Assembly: GCA_009744235.1 (NCBI GenBank)
Contig: WPHV01000001.1
Location: 496,001 to 560,000, forward strand
Length of the DNA stretch: 64,000 bases
Source: Gillisella vitis
Lineage (GTDB): Bacteria > Pseudomonadota > Alphaproteobacteria > Rhizobiales > Rhizobiaceae
Direction: 5' to 3'
Below the pieces are notes generated by a model. It made no database searches. It was not told where the DNA came from and saw only the letters and a list, made by a program, of their open reading frames with translations. The translations under genes and the position numbers were made by a program. Shown here piece by piece: positions 54,484-63,627 of this stretch (the first letter of the stretch is position 1; every line of letters starts with the position of its first letter).

Positions 54484-55512
54484 ATGACAGACCCCTTTAA
54501 ACAAGCAGGCGAGCCAAGGAAAGAGCTGATTGCCGGTGAGGACGCCGAAGGCCGTCTGGATGCCTGGCTGGCAGCAAGCCTTGGCGGTGACCTGTCTCGC
54601 AACCGCGTCAAGGCTCTGATCGAACAGGGTGCGGTCTTCGTCAATGGCACAGCCGTTACCGAGCCGAAGCGCAAGATCAAGCCCGGCGACCAGCTGGTGA
54701 TCGCCATGCCGGAGCCGGAAGACCCCGAACCCAAGGGCGAGGATATTCCGCTCACCGTGCTCTACGAGGACAAGGACCTGATCGTTCTGTCAAAGCCCGC
54801 CGGTCTGGTGGTGCATCCGGGTGCTGGCAACTGGACCGGCACGCTGGTCAATGCGCTGATCCACCATTGCGGCGACAGTCTCTCCGGCATTGGCGGGGTG
54901 AAACGTCCCGGCATTGTCCACCGGCTGGATAAGGAAACTTCCGGCGTCATGGTCGTTGCCAAGAATGACATCGCCCACCGGCACCTGGCCGACCAGTTTG
55001 CCGACCATGGCCGCAGCGGCCCGCTGGAGCGGGCCTATCAAGCGCTTGTCTGGGGCCGCCCGCGTGGGCTGCGCGGCACGATTGACGCCGCCCTTGGCCG
55101 GGCTGGCGACCGCACCAAGCGCACCGTGAAGCGCGAGGATACCGATGACGCCCGCGAAGCCATCACCCATTATCAGGTGATGGAGCGTTATGGCGAAAAG
55201 CCGGATGCCACCTGCCTCGCCTCGCTGGTGGAATGCCGGCTGGAAACCGGCCGCACCCACCAGATCCGGGTGCACATGGCCCATATCGGCCATCCGCTGA
55301 TTGGCGATCCCGAATATGGCGCCGCCTTCAAAACCAAGGCCAACCTGCTACCAGACGCGGCCAAGGCCATCGTCACTAACTTCCACCGCCAGGCGCTGCA
55401 TGCCTACCTCTTGGCGTTCGAACACCCGACCACTGGCGAAGTCATGCACTTCGAAGCGGCCATCCCTGACGACATGGAAACAATTATCCGGGCGCTACGC
55501 GATATCGCATGA
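54484..55512 (+). CDS. RluA/RluD-family pseudouridine synthase
   Basis: A 342-residue enzyme that converts uridine to pseudouridine, most probably in 23S rRNA. An S4 RNA-binding domain (LDAWLAASLGGDLSRNRVKALIEQGAVFVNG) precedes the catalytic domain with HRLDKETSGVMVVAK, where the Asp is the nucleophile, and ETGRTHQIRVHMAHIGHPLIGD. Length and layout fit RluD. It is divergent from the DUF6476 gene and begins the rluD-FAD oxidoreductase-rpoH row. Confidence 0.94.
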   Translation: MTDPFKQAGEPRKELIAGEDAEGRLDAWLAASLGGDLSRNRVKALIEQGAVFVNGTAVTEPKRKIKPGDQLVIAMPEPEDPEPKGEDIPLTVLYEDKDLIVLSKPAGLVVHPGAGNWTGTLVNALIHHCGDSLSGIGGVKRPGIVHRLDKETSGVMVVAKNDIAHRHLADQFADHGRSGPLERAYQALVWGRPRGLRGTIDAALGRAGDRTKRTVKREDTDDAREAITHYQVMERYGEKPDATCLASLVECRLETGRTHQIRVHMAHIGHPLIGDPEYGAAFKTKANLLPDAAKAIVTNFHRQALHAYLLAFEHPTTGEVMHFEAAIPDDMETIIRALRDIA

Positions 55513-55599
55513 ACCCTTTGCCCCGTTAAACGTTAGCGCAGGTCCGACATGGCTGCGCAGCCGTTGCGCGCCGGACAGGCAAACGGGGCAAGGGCGATT

Positions 55600-56832
55600 A
55601 TGGATACCAAGCAAGCAGTCGGAACATCGCGCGATCTGCACGATGGCAAGTCCTTCTGGGCTGCGACACCGAATATTGTGGTTGAGAGCCGCGATACCCC
55701 GGCGCGCACCGATTACGATGTTATCATCATCGGTGCCGGGATCAGCGGCGCTTTGATGGCGCAGGCGCTGGCAGCAGATGGCCGCCATATTTTGGTGGTG
55801 GACCGGCGTGAACCCGTCCGGGGCAGCACGCTGGCCAGCACGGCGATGATCCAGCACGAAATCGATATTCCTCTGTCGCAATTGTCCAAAGCGATCGGGG
55901 CCAAGAAGGCGATGCGTGCCTGGAGGCGCTCGGCAGCCTCTGTTAATAGCCTGGGGGAGCGCGTCGCCAAACTTGGCCTTTCCTGCCAGTTCCAGCAGCG
56001 CAGCAGCCTTTTCCTGGCGGGCGATGAGATGGGCCACCGTGCCCTCGCCGCTGAAACGGAGCTGCGCCGTGAAGCGCAATTGGACGCCGAGTATCTGAGC
56101 GGCGCGCAAGTGAAGGAGAGATTCGGAATCGAGCGCACGGGAGCCATCCTCTCCCCCTGCTCGGCCAGCGCCAATCCGGCCCAGATGACGGCGGGCCTGC
56201 TAAAGGCTGCCCAGCAAGGCGGCGTGGAAGTCGTCTCACCGCTGGCGATTACCGCGATCCGGGAAACCCGCGACGGGGTGATGGTGGCAACAGCGGACGG
56301 TACATTGCTCTGTGCCACAGACCTTATCGCCTGCACGGGCTATGAATATCTGAAGATGATGGAAAGCCCCCTGCATCAGGTGATTTCCACCTGGGCCATT
56401 GCCTCCGAGCCGAACGCCCAAAGGCCGGACTGGCTGGACAACCATCTCGTCTGGGAAGCGTCCGAACCCTATCTCTATTTCCGCTCCACATCTGATGGCC
56501 GGATCATCGCCGGTGGCGAAGATGAGGACGATCCGCTCGCCCATCAGGACCCGGTCAAGGCGCGGCGCAAATTCGAGACGATCCGGCAAAAGCTGAAGGA
56601 TCTCGCCGGGATTGAGATGGACCACATCGCCTATGGCTGGTCTGCCCCGTTCGGCACGACGCGGGATGGGCTGCCGATCATCGACCGCGTCCCCGGCACC
56701 AGCCATGTGCATGTGGTGATGGGATTTGGCGGCAATGGCATCACGTTTTCGACCATTGCGTCGGAGATTGTCTCGGCCCGGATTGCCGGTCGCAAGGATG
56801 CCGATGAGGATTTGTTCCGATTCCGCTCGTAA
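55600..56832 (+). CDS. FAD-dependent oxidoreductase of the DAO family
   Basis: A 410-residue flavoprotein. The FAD-binding start is YDVIIIGAGISGALMAQALAADGRHILVVDRRE, a full GxGxxG Rossmann motif ending in an acidic-strand pattern; GSTLASTAMIQHEIDIPL and the C-terminal HVVMGFGGNGITFSTIASEI are typical of D-amino-acid/glycine oxidase relatives. Substrate is unknown. The ATG at 55600 follows GGGCAAGGG. It lies between the pseudouridine synthase and rpoH, a position conserved in relatives. Confidence 0.9.
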   Translation: MDTKQAVGTSRDLHDGKSFWAATPNIVVESRDTPARTDYDVIIIGAGISGALMAQALAADGRHILVVDRREPVRGSTLASTAMIQHEIDIPLSQLSKAIGAKKAMRAWRRSAASVNSLGERVAKLGLSCQFQQRSSLFLAGDEMGHRALAAETELRREAQLDAEYLSGAQVKERFGIERTGAILSPCSASANPAQMTAGLLKAAQQGGVEVVSPLAITAIRETRDGVMVATADGTLLCATDLIACTGYEYLKMMESPLHQVISTWAIASEPNAQRPDWLDNHLVWEASEPYLYFRSTSDGRIIAGGEDEDDPLAHQDPVKARRKFETIRQKLKDLAGIEMDHIAYGWSAPFGTTRDGLPIIDRVPGTSHVHVVMGFGGNGITFSTIASEIVSARIAGRKDADEDLFRFRS

Positions 56833-56856
56833 ATCAATCGTGACCGGCGTGGTGCG

Positions 56857-56884
56857 CTTGAATCGCGGCCATGCCACACTTATG
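56857..56884 (+). promoter_or_regulatory. Possible heat-shock-type promoter of rpoH
   Basis: CTTGAA (56857-56862) and CTTATG (56879-56884) are separated by 16 bases, close to the sigma-32 promoter pattern, and 90 bases before the rpoH start. The -10 element is a weak match. Confidence 0.3.
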
Positions 56885-56974
56885 TGACATAGGATTTCGT
56901 GCGGGATGAGGAAATCCGCATGTTGGAGCTTGCCCGTTTGGCATTGGGAAGCTCATGGATAAAGGGGGTGCTTT

Positions 56975-57877
56975 ATGGCCCGCAATAGCTTGCCTTCGAT
57001 TACTGCCGGTGAAGGCGGACTGAACCGTTACCTGGATGAGATCCGCAAGTTCCCGATGCTGGAACCCCAGGTGGAATATATGCTGGCCAAGCGCTATGCA
57101 GAGCATGGCGACCGCGATGCTGCGCACCGGCTTGTCACCAGCCATTTGCGCCTCGTGGCGAAGATTGCCATGGGCTATCGCGGCTACGGCCTGCCGATTG
57201 GCGAAGTCGTGTCTGAGGGCAATGTCGGCCTGATGCAGGCCGTGAAGAAATTCGATCCCGAACGCGGCTTCCGGCTTGCGACCTATGCGATGTGGTGGAT
57301 CAAGGCCTCGATCCAGGAATATATCCTGCGCTCCTGGTCGCTGGTGAAGATGGGCACGACCGCCAATCAAAAGCGGCTGTTCTTCAACCTGCGCCGCCTG
57401 AAGGGCAAGATCCAGGCCATCGAAGAAGGCGACCTGAAGCCGCACCAGGTCACGGAAATCGCCACCAAGCTGAAGGTCAGCGAGGAGGAAGTGATTTCCA
57501 TGAACCGTCGCCTGTCGGGCGATGCCTCGCTGAATGCGCCGATCCGCGCCAGCGAAGGCGAATCCGGCCAGTGGCAGGATTGGCTGGTGGACGATCATGA
57601 CAGCCAGGAAGACACGCTGATCGAGCAGGACGAGCTGGAAACCCGGCGCAACATGCTGTCGCGCGCCATGGACGTTCTGAATGACCGCGAACGCCGGATC
57701 TTCGCCGCCCGCCGCCTGGCCGAAGAGCCGGTGACGCTGGAAGAACTGTCATCGGAGTTCGACATCAGCCGCGAACGTGTGCGCCAGATCGAAGTGCGCG
57801 CCTTTGAAAAGGTTCAGGATGCTGTCCAGAAGGACGCACTGGAACAGGCCAAGGCGTTGCGGGTCGTCGAGTCCTGA
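56975..57877 (+). CDS. rpoH: RNA polymerase heat-shock sigma factor RpoH
   Basis: A 300-residue sigma-32 protein. Region 2 is HLRLVAKIAMGYRGYGLPIGEVVSEGNVGLMQAVKKFDPERGFRLATYAMWWIKASIQEYIL; the RpoH box reads NQKRLFFNLRRLK; region 4 ends with the helix-turn-helix LEELSSEFDISRERVRQIEVRAFEKVQ. It directs transcription of chaperone and protease genes after heat or oxidative stress. Rhizobia often have two RpoH copies; which one this is cannot be decided here. Confidence 0.97.
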   Translation: MARNSLPSITAGEGGLNRYLDEIRKFPMLEPQVEYMLAKRYAEHGDRDAAHRLVTSHLRLVAKIAMGYRGYGLPIGEVVSEGNVGLMQAVKKFDPERGFRLATYAMWWIKASIQEYILRSWSLVKMGTTANQKRLFFNLRRLKGKIQAIEEGDLKPHQVTEIATKLKVSEEEVISMNRRLSGDASLNAPIRASEGESGQWQDWLVDDHDSQEDTLIEQDELETRRNMLSRAMDVLNDRERRIFAARRLAEEPVTLEELSSEFDISRERVRQIEVRAFEKVQDAVQKDALEQAKALRVVES

Positions 57878-57965
57878 CGTTCAGCCACGACAATCGCAAT
57901 GTTTTACAGGCCTCGCAATAACCCTGCGAGGCTTCGTCCATTCCACATCGCGGGAGAATTGTGCC

Positions 57966-58334
57966 GTGACAAAGCAACAGTCCATTCTGGAACCGGTTGC
58001 AAAACAACTCGATGCCTATAACGCCAAGGATATCGACGGTTTCATGCAGCATTGGGCACCGGACTGCCGGATCTATGCCTTTCCCGATACTCTATTGGCG
58101 GATGGAGCGGCAGAGATCCGCAGCCGCCACATCGAGCGCTTCCGAGAGCCGGACCTGCATGGCAAGCTGATTGCCCGCCACATCACCGGCAATATGGTCA
58201 CTGATATTGAATGCGTCACCCGCAATTTCCCAGAGGGCAAGGGCAAGATCGACGTGCTCTGCCTTTACGAGATTGAGCACGGAAAGATCGCCAGGGCGTG
58301 GTTCAAAATGGGCGAGAAGCGGTTTCTTGGCTGA
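57966..58334 (+). CDS. NTF2/SnoaL-like protein
   Basis: A 122-residue protein with the SnoaL-like cone fold signature: VAKQLDAYNAKDIDGFMQHWAPDCRIYAFPDTLLADGAAEIRSRHIERFREP...CLYEIEHGKIARAWFKMG. Members bind small hydrophobic ligands or catalyse isomerisation; the role here is unknown. The start is GTG at 57966 with GGGAG ahead of it; a longer frame back into rpoH is not supported. It ends three bases before the convergent ArsB-like gene. Confidence 0.85.
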   Translation: MTKQQSILEPVAKQLDAYNAKDIDGFMQHWAPDCRIYAFPDTLLADGAAEIRSRHIERFREPDLHGKLIARHITGNMVTDIECVTRNFPEGKGKIDVLCLYEIEHGKIARAWFKMGEKRFLG

Positions 58335-58337
58335 AAG

Positions 58338-59615
58338 CTACCCGGCCACCACCACCAGCGCCAGCAGCGAGAGAACCAGCGCCGGGATCATCACGACAGC
58401 GCCGATTTTCAAAAATTCCAGCGCGCCCATATGCAGGCCTTCGCGCCTGAGCGCTGACAGCCAGAGAATGGTGGCAAGCGAACCGGTCACCGACAGATTG
58501 GGGCCAAGATCGACCCCGATCAGCATAGCACCGGAAACAGTGCTGCCGACATGGGCGCCCTGCACGGTGGCACCGGCCACCAGACCGGCTGGAAGATTGT
58601 TGACGAGGTTGGAGAGGAAGCCGACCAGCAGGCCTGCTCCCATGGCCGCTGCCTTGGCATCCGCTGCGGCAGCATCGGACAAATAACGGGCAAGCAGCAC
58701 CGTCAGCCCGGTCTTGTCCAGCGCCTCGACCAGCACGAACAGGCCCGCCACCAGCGGCAACACGCTCCAGGACATGCCCTTCAGCGTCTCAGCCGGTCCC
58801 TGCCCGCTCAAGGCCAGCACCAGCACAGTGGTGAGTACACCGGCAATAAAGGTTGGCAGGCCAAGGTCCAAACCCAGCGCCGACGCCGCCATCAGCACGA
58901 CAGCCGTCAGGATCAGTCCCCAGCCGGCCAGCTTGGCGCTGTGGGAGAGATGCGGTGTCTCAACCTGCTGATCCATCACCTCGGCGCGGATGGCGCGTCT
59001 CTGGCTCCAATAGAGCATGGCGAAGGTGACGACGATGGCCACCAGCGAAGGGAGCGCGAATGTGGCAAGCCATGTCGAGAGCGGCGGCATTTCCCCACCG
59101 CCGAAAATCACCAGATTGGCCGGATTGGAGATCGGCAGCACAAAGCTTGCCGCATTGGCGATGAAGGCGCAGATCAGCAGATAAGGCATCGGATTCTTGA
59201 GCTTGGCCGCCTTGGTGGCGGCAAAGACCGCAGGCGTCAGTACCACTGCCGTCGCGTCGTTGGAGAGAAAGGCCGTGACGAGAACGCCGACACCATACAG
59301 CAGCACGAACAGCCTGAGCGGCGAGCCCTTGGCCCTTTGCGTGGCCAGCGCCGCCAGCCAATCGAACAGACCTTCACGCCGCGCCAGTTCCGATAGAAGC
59401 ATCATGCCGATCAGGAACAGATAGACATCATAGCCCTTGGCAATGCCTGCCCAGGCATCGTTGATGCCGATCAACCCCAAGCCGACTGCTCCCAGGCCCA
59501 GGAGCACGATGGCACCTAGCACAGCCCAGATCGCCTCCGGCCAGCCAAAGGGCCGGCTGATAACGCCCAGAACGGAGAGGGCGCAAACAGCCCAGGTCAG
59601 GTAAGTTGCGGTCAT
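58338..59615 (-). CDS. ArsB/NhaD-type ion transporter (arsenite pump-like)
   Basis: A 425-residue protein with about eleven membrane helices, of the ion transporter superfamily that includes ArsB. Conserved stretches are FLIGMMLLSELARREGLFDWLA, AFLSNDATAVVLTPAVFA and SNLVNNLPAGLVAG; the paired FLSNDATA / LVNNLPA motifs are typical. ArsB exports arsenite, but no arsR, arsC or arsA lies nearby, so another anion or dicarboxylate is possible. The ribosome-binding site is weak. Confidence 0.85.
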   Translation of the reverse strand: MTATYLTWAVCALSVLGVISRPFGWPEAIWAVLGAIVLLGLGAVGLGLIGINDAWAGIAKGYDVYLFLIGMMLLSELARREGLFDWLAALATQRAKGSPLRLFVLLYGVGVLVTAFLSNDATAVVLTPAVFAATKAAKLKNPMPYLLICAFIANAASFVLPISNPANLVIFGGGEMPPLSTWLATFALPSLVAIVVTFAMLYWSQRRAIRAEVMDQQVETPHLSHSAKLAGWGLILTAVVLMAASALGLDLGLPTFIAGVLTTVLVLALSGQGPAETLKGMSWSVLPLVAGLFVLVEALDKTGLTVLLARYLSDAAAADAKAAAMGAGLLVGFLSNLVNNLPAGLVAGATVQGAHVGSTVSGAMLIGVDLGPNLSVTGSLATILWLSALRREGLHMGALEFLKIGAVVMIPALVLSLLALVVVAG

Positions 59616-59832
59616 GAAACATCCGAAAAAGACGCGGCCGGAAGGAAGGCCAAGGAAAGGACTGGCAGGCAGACGCCGAGAACCGGCGTCAGATCAGATC
59701 TCCCATTTAGTCCAGGATACGCAAAGAGCAAGCGGCATGGAACAATTTTGCATTTGGCAAATTAACGAGGCGCCTGCCCATGCCTATTTGATGCTAAACC
59801 GCTGATTTTTCAACCTTTCCGAAAGCGCGCCC

Positions 59833-61086
59833 GTGATCGCACAGTCCAAGATTGTCTCCGCGAGCCGCCGCTCGCTCATTGCCCTTGCCATCCTCAACTT
59901 CTTCCTTGCTGATGCCCGTGACGGGCTTGGCCCGTTCCTCGATGGCTTTCTGGCAACCCATGGATGGTCGCCGATGACACTGGGTATCATCGCCACGATG
60001 GGCGGCGTGCTCGGCATGGTGGTCACGCCCCTGTTTGGCGCGGTTGTCGATGCAAGCCCCTATAAGCGGACCCTGATCATCCTGCCAGTCACACTCGTCA
60101 CAGCCGCCGCACTGTGGACGCTGGCAAACCCCGACAATCTGGCGGTGTTCGGCGGACAATCGGCAACGGCCCTGGTGGGCGCGGTGATCGGCCCTGCCCT
60201 GATGGGGATGACGCTGGGACTGGTCGGCGAGAGAGCCTTCTCCAACCAGGTCTCCCGCAATGAAGTCTGGAACCACACCGGCAATGTGTTTTCACTGGTC
60301 TGTATTTTCGTCCTCACCAGCTATTTCGGCCAGAACGGCGTTGTCTGGCTGATGATCGCTTCGGCCCTTGCCACCATCGCAGCGGTCCTGACGATCCGGC
60401 CCCAGGAAATCGACCAGGATGTCGCCCGCGGGCTGAGTCATAAGGACAGATCGGCTGAGGCTGAGGACAACACTGCAGCCCAGCCCTCGGGTTATTCCAT
60501 GCTGGTGCATAGTCGTGGGTTGATCGTGCTCGCCCTGATCCTGATGATCTTCCATTTCGGCAATGCGCCGATCAGCCGGTTGATCGCTCAGAATTTCTCC
60601 ATCCAGCTCGACAGTCCTTTCAAGACTACCGCCATCACGACAGGCGTCTCGCAACTGGCGATGATCGTCGTCGCCTGCGCCGCCCCATGGATGATTGCCC
60701 GGTTTGGACTGCGGTCGGTGTTTTTTATCGCTTTGATGGCTCTGCCGATCCGGGGCATGATCGCCGGTAGTTTTTCCAGCTTTGCCGCCATCTACCCGGT
60801 ACAGATCCTCGATGGCATCGGGGCTGGCCTGATCGGCATAGCCACACCGATTGCCGCGGAACGTATTTTGTCCGGCTCTGGCCGTTTTAACGTTGGCCTT
60901 GCCGCCGTCATGACCGTCCAGGGCATCGGCGCGTCATCCAGCAATGTCGTCGCTGGCTGGCTCACGCAGGAAGGCGGCTATTCGCTCGCCTATTTCGTCC
61001 ATGGTGGCATTGCTGCCCTGGCGCTGCTGCTGTTCATCGTCAACCATAAGCAGGTCGCGCCGGAACTGCCGGAGCATAGGCGGTAA
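59833..61086 (+). CDS. Major facilitator superfamily transporter
   Basis: A 417-residue protein with twelve predicted membrane helices in two halves and a polar central loop (QEIDQDVARGLSHKDRSAEAEDNTAAQ, about residues 192-218). The first half includes FFLADARDGLGPFLDGFLATHGWSPMTLGIIATMGG. No subfamily signature lets me name a substrate. The start is GTG at 59833. The gene is followed by a mosaic repeat. Confidence 0.88.
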   Translation: MIAQSKIVSASRRSLIALAILNFFLADARDGLGPFLDGFLATHGWSPMTLGIIATMGGVLGMVVTPLFGAVVDASPYKRTLIILPVTLVTAAALWTLANPDNLAVFGGQSATALVGAVIGPALMGMTLGLVGERAFSNQVSRNEVWNHTGNVFSLVCIFVLTSYFGQNGVVWLMIASALATIAAVLTIRPQEIDQDVARGLSHKDRSAEAEDNTAAQPSGYSMLVHSRGLIVLALILMIFHFGNAPISRLIAQNFSIQLDSPFKTTAITTGVSQLAMIVVACAAPWMIARFGLRSVFFIALMALPIRGMIAGSFSSFAAIYPVQILDGIGAGLIGIATPIAAERILSGSGRFNVGLAAVMTVQGIGASSSNVVAGWLTQEGGYSLAYFVHGGIAALALLLFIVNHKQVAPELPEHRR

Positions 61087-61280
61087 AGCATCAGACCGAA
61101 AAATGGGAACCGGTTTTCGGATGAATCCGATGCGTAAACAAAAACGTAGAGCATCGGTCCGATGCTCTCCTGCATAATTTTTTAAACCGGAATCGGTTTA
61201 AAGAGAAAATTATGCAGCAGATATAAAGAGCTACAGCGAACCTTTGTGCGCCATATATGGCGCACGGCGCTGTAGGGCGT
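61087..61280. repeat. Composite mosaic repeat (family 2 and further palindromes)
   Basis: Three inverted-repeat blocks lie in line: GCATCAGACCG...CGGTCCGATGC around 61088-61166, the family 2 hairpin CTGCATAATTTTTTAAACCG / CGGTTTAAAGAGAAAATTATGCAG (61170-61217), and CTACAGCG...GTGCGCC-ATAT-GGCGCAC...CGCTGTAG (61230-61275). These are dispersed Rhizobiaceae elements. The rest of the gap up to 61411 shows no gene. Confidence 0.75.
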
Positions 61281-61411
61281 CTGGACCACTTGAAGTTCAT
61301 AAAACAAAATAGGGCATGTCAGTGTTTGCACGAAACGCTGACATGCCCTGGTTAAATCTCAGATCAGAAGCGGCTCGGCGCAAGGTCGAGTGCAGGGTGT
61401 TGCGACAGGGA

Positions 61412-63568
61412 TCACCCGCCGCTGCGATTGTTTCCGAGTGCTGCCCATTCCTTGATGACGCTGTCGAAGATCGGCTTGCCAGCGGCGCCCTTGTCGAGGG
61501 TAATCAGCGCACGGCGACCGTTGCGATAGGTAACGGGAATGTCGATCCAGTCACGGCTGCGCAACAGATCGACATTGCGGGCCACCACTTCGGCAAAATC
61601 GTTGAAGGCAATCATGAACGTATCGTCGGTGATCTTGGCAGGCACCGCCACGATCGGATCGCCGCGATCCTGCTCGCTTGTCTTCATGGCAACGCGCTGA
61701 ACGCTGTCTATGCCGCCGCCCTCAAAGTTCTGCGGCACCGAAAAGACGATTTCCATCAGGTGGCTGGCGGGAAGCGAGCTGTCGGTATTGCGCTTGAAGG
61801 TAATCAGCGCTGTCAGCCCCCGCTCAGGGATCGTCAGCTTGCCCTGGATTTCCGGTTCCGGCTTGCCGCTGTCGCCAGTCTCATGCCGGGCTTCCCAGAC
61901 AATATAGCCCTGCACGGTGGTCGGCGTCGTCTGACCGAGACGTTCTTCGTAGAGATAGGCCTTCTGGCCATTTTCCGGCACGGTAAAGGGCGCACCCTGC
62001 ACAGGCGTGGTGGTGGCTGGCGCACTGGCCGCACCGCCGGACACTGGCGCTGCCGGATTGGCCCCACCATTCTGCTGGGCCACCGAACGGCCCTCGCCGC
62101 TATTGGCGGCAGCGTTCGAGGCCCCCTCATCCACTTCCGTACCGTCAGGCATCAGCTTCTGGGTAAATTTCTGCCCCGCGGCCCCGGCATCGCCGGTTGA
62201 CGCTGGAACGGTCGCCGGTTTTCCGGCATCCGCGCTGCCCGTCTGCGAAGACGGTGCGGACGCTGGCGAAGAACCCTTTGAAGCAAACAATCCTGTCACG
62301 GTCTGCTTCAAACCGGCAATGGCGCCCGGCAGATTGTCACGATGGGCATAGGCGTAGTAGCCACCGCCGCAGATCAACAGGATCAGCACGCCTGTGATGA
62401 TGTAAGGCGCAGTCCGGCGGGATTTCTTGGTGCGCAGTCCAGCCTTCCTGTTGGCCTTTGCCAGCACGGCTGCCATCTCTTCAGAGGAATTGCTTCGGTC
62501 AGGCGCGGCGGCGCGCTGTTGCTTTTTAGCTGCCGCCGGTGGCACAGGCTGTGCCGCGACAAAATCATCGAACCAGGCAGGATCTTCGCCTGCCTTGCTC
62601 GCGGAAGCTCCGTTGCGAACGGCCTTTTCATCGTTTCCGGATGCCTGACCGGCAGGCGTGCCGAAGCTGGTATTCTGATGCTTGTCGCTCCAGTCCAGAA
62701 GATCCTTCGGATCTTCATGACCAGCTTGCGAGAAGGAGCCACCCTGCCCCGCAGGCTGCTTGTTGTCGCGCACGAAAGCGTCGAACGCGCCCAGCGCCTC
62801 GGCTTCATCGAACACCGGCTGGCGTGCCGGTGGAATAGCGGGGTAGACTGGGGGCTTTTCTGCTTCTTCCTGACGCGACTGAGACTGTGCTTCAAAGGAA
62901 TGGACAGGTGCAAGCGGAGCTGGCGTCGGCTCCAGATGGCTTTCCAGCCATTCATCCATCGAATGCTTCTGTGGCGCCGAAGGCTTTACGGTTGCGGCGG
63001 GAACAGCGGGCGAAAAAGAAGCTGCGGGCTGGACAGGCTCTTCACTCTCCCAAATAGCAGGTGGAATGGCAGCAGCCGGAATACGCGCCGGTTCTGGCTT
63101 ATAAGGCTCCGGCTCCGGTTCATACACTGGCTCTGGCGCTGGTTCCGGCTCATAGACAGGTGCTGGGGCAGGCTCAGGAACATAAGCCGGCTCATGAACA
63201 GGTTCAGGCTGGTGCACATATTCGGGCTCATGCGCCGGTTCGCCAACAGGCTCCGGTTCATGGTAAACGTGTTCCGGCTCAGGTTCATAGGCTGGCGCTG
63301 GGGCCGGTTCATAAACCGGGGCCGGTTCATAGGCCTCCTCTTCCACGGCAGGAAGAGCCTCGGCATAATCTGCCTCGACCTCGGCAATCGCGGCGTCAAG
63401 CTTGTCCAGCTGGCGGCGCAGCATGTCTTCCGACGGCTTGGGTGTCATATTGTCCAGCTGCCGCATCACTGCGCCACGAGCCTTCTCATACACCTTTACG
63501 CGCATTTCCGGGGTATTGTTCGACAGGCCATCAACGGCGCGCCGAATAACTGCTACGAAATCTGCCAT
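61412..63568 (-). CDS. Large Pro/Glu-rich single-pass membrane protein
   Basis: A 718-residue protein of unknown function. The N-terminus (residues 1-75) is a helical segment with DNMTPKPSEDMLRRQLDKLDAAIAEVEAD. Residues about 80-170 are a degenerate tandem repeat of Tyr-Glu-Pro-Ala-Pro type units. A long disordered stretch follows, then one membrane helix (APYIITGVLILLICGGGYYAYAHRD, about residues 387-410) and a periplasmic domain ending in VTYRNGRRALITLDKGAAGKPIFDSVIKEWAALGNNR. The ATG at 63568 follows GAGAAAG. It is found upstream of, or beside, purA in relatives and lies 24 bases behind its end here. Confidence 0.8.
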   Translation of the reverse strand: MADFVAVIRRAVDGLSNNTPEMRVKVYEKARGAVMRQLDNMTPKPSEDMLRRQLDKLDAAIAEVEADYAEALPAVEEEAYEPAPVYEPAPAPAYEPEPEHVYHEPEPVGEPAHEPEYVHQPEPVHEPAYVPEPAPAPVYEPEPAPEPVYEPEPEPYKPEPARIPAAAIPPAIWESEEPVQPAASFSPAVPAATVKPSAPQKHSMDEWLESHLEPTPAPLAPVHSFEAQSQSRQEEAEKPPVYPAIPPARQPVFDEAEALGAFDAFVRDNKQPAGQGGSFSQAGHEDPKDLLDWSDKHQNTSFGTPAGQASGNDEKAVRNGASASKAGEDPAWFDDFVAAQPVPPAAAKKQQRAAAPDRSNSSEEMAAVLAKANRKAGLRTKKSRRTAPYIITGVLILLICGGGYYAYAHRDNLPGAIAGLKQTVTGLFASKGSSPASAPSSQTGSADAGKPATVPASTGDAGAAGQKFTQKLMPDGTEVDEGASNAAANSGEGRSVAQQNGGANPAAPVSGGAASAPATTTPVQGAPFTVPENGQKAYLYEERLGQTTPTTVQGYIVWEARHETGDSGKPEPEIQGKLTIPERGLTALITFKRNTDSSLPASHLMEIVFSVPQNFEGGGIDSVQRVAMKTSEQDRGDPIVAVPAKITDDTFMIAFNDFAEVVARNVDLLRSRDWIDIPVTYRNGRRALITLDKGAAGKPIFDSVIKEWAALGNNRSGG

Positions 63569-63627
63569 CCGTACTTTCTCGTGATCACCGGCCCAGGCCG
63601 ACAAGACAAATTAATTCAACTCTAACC

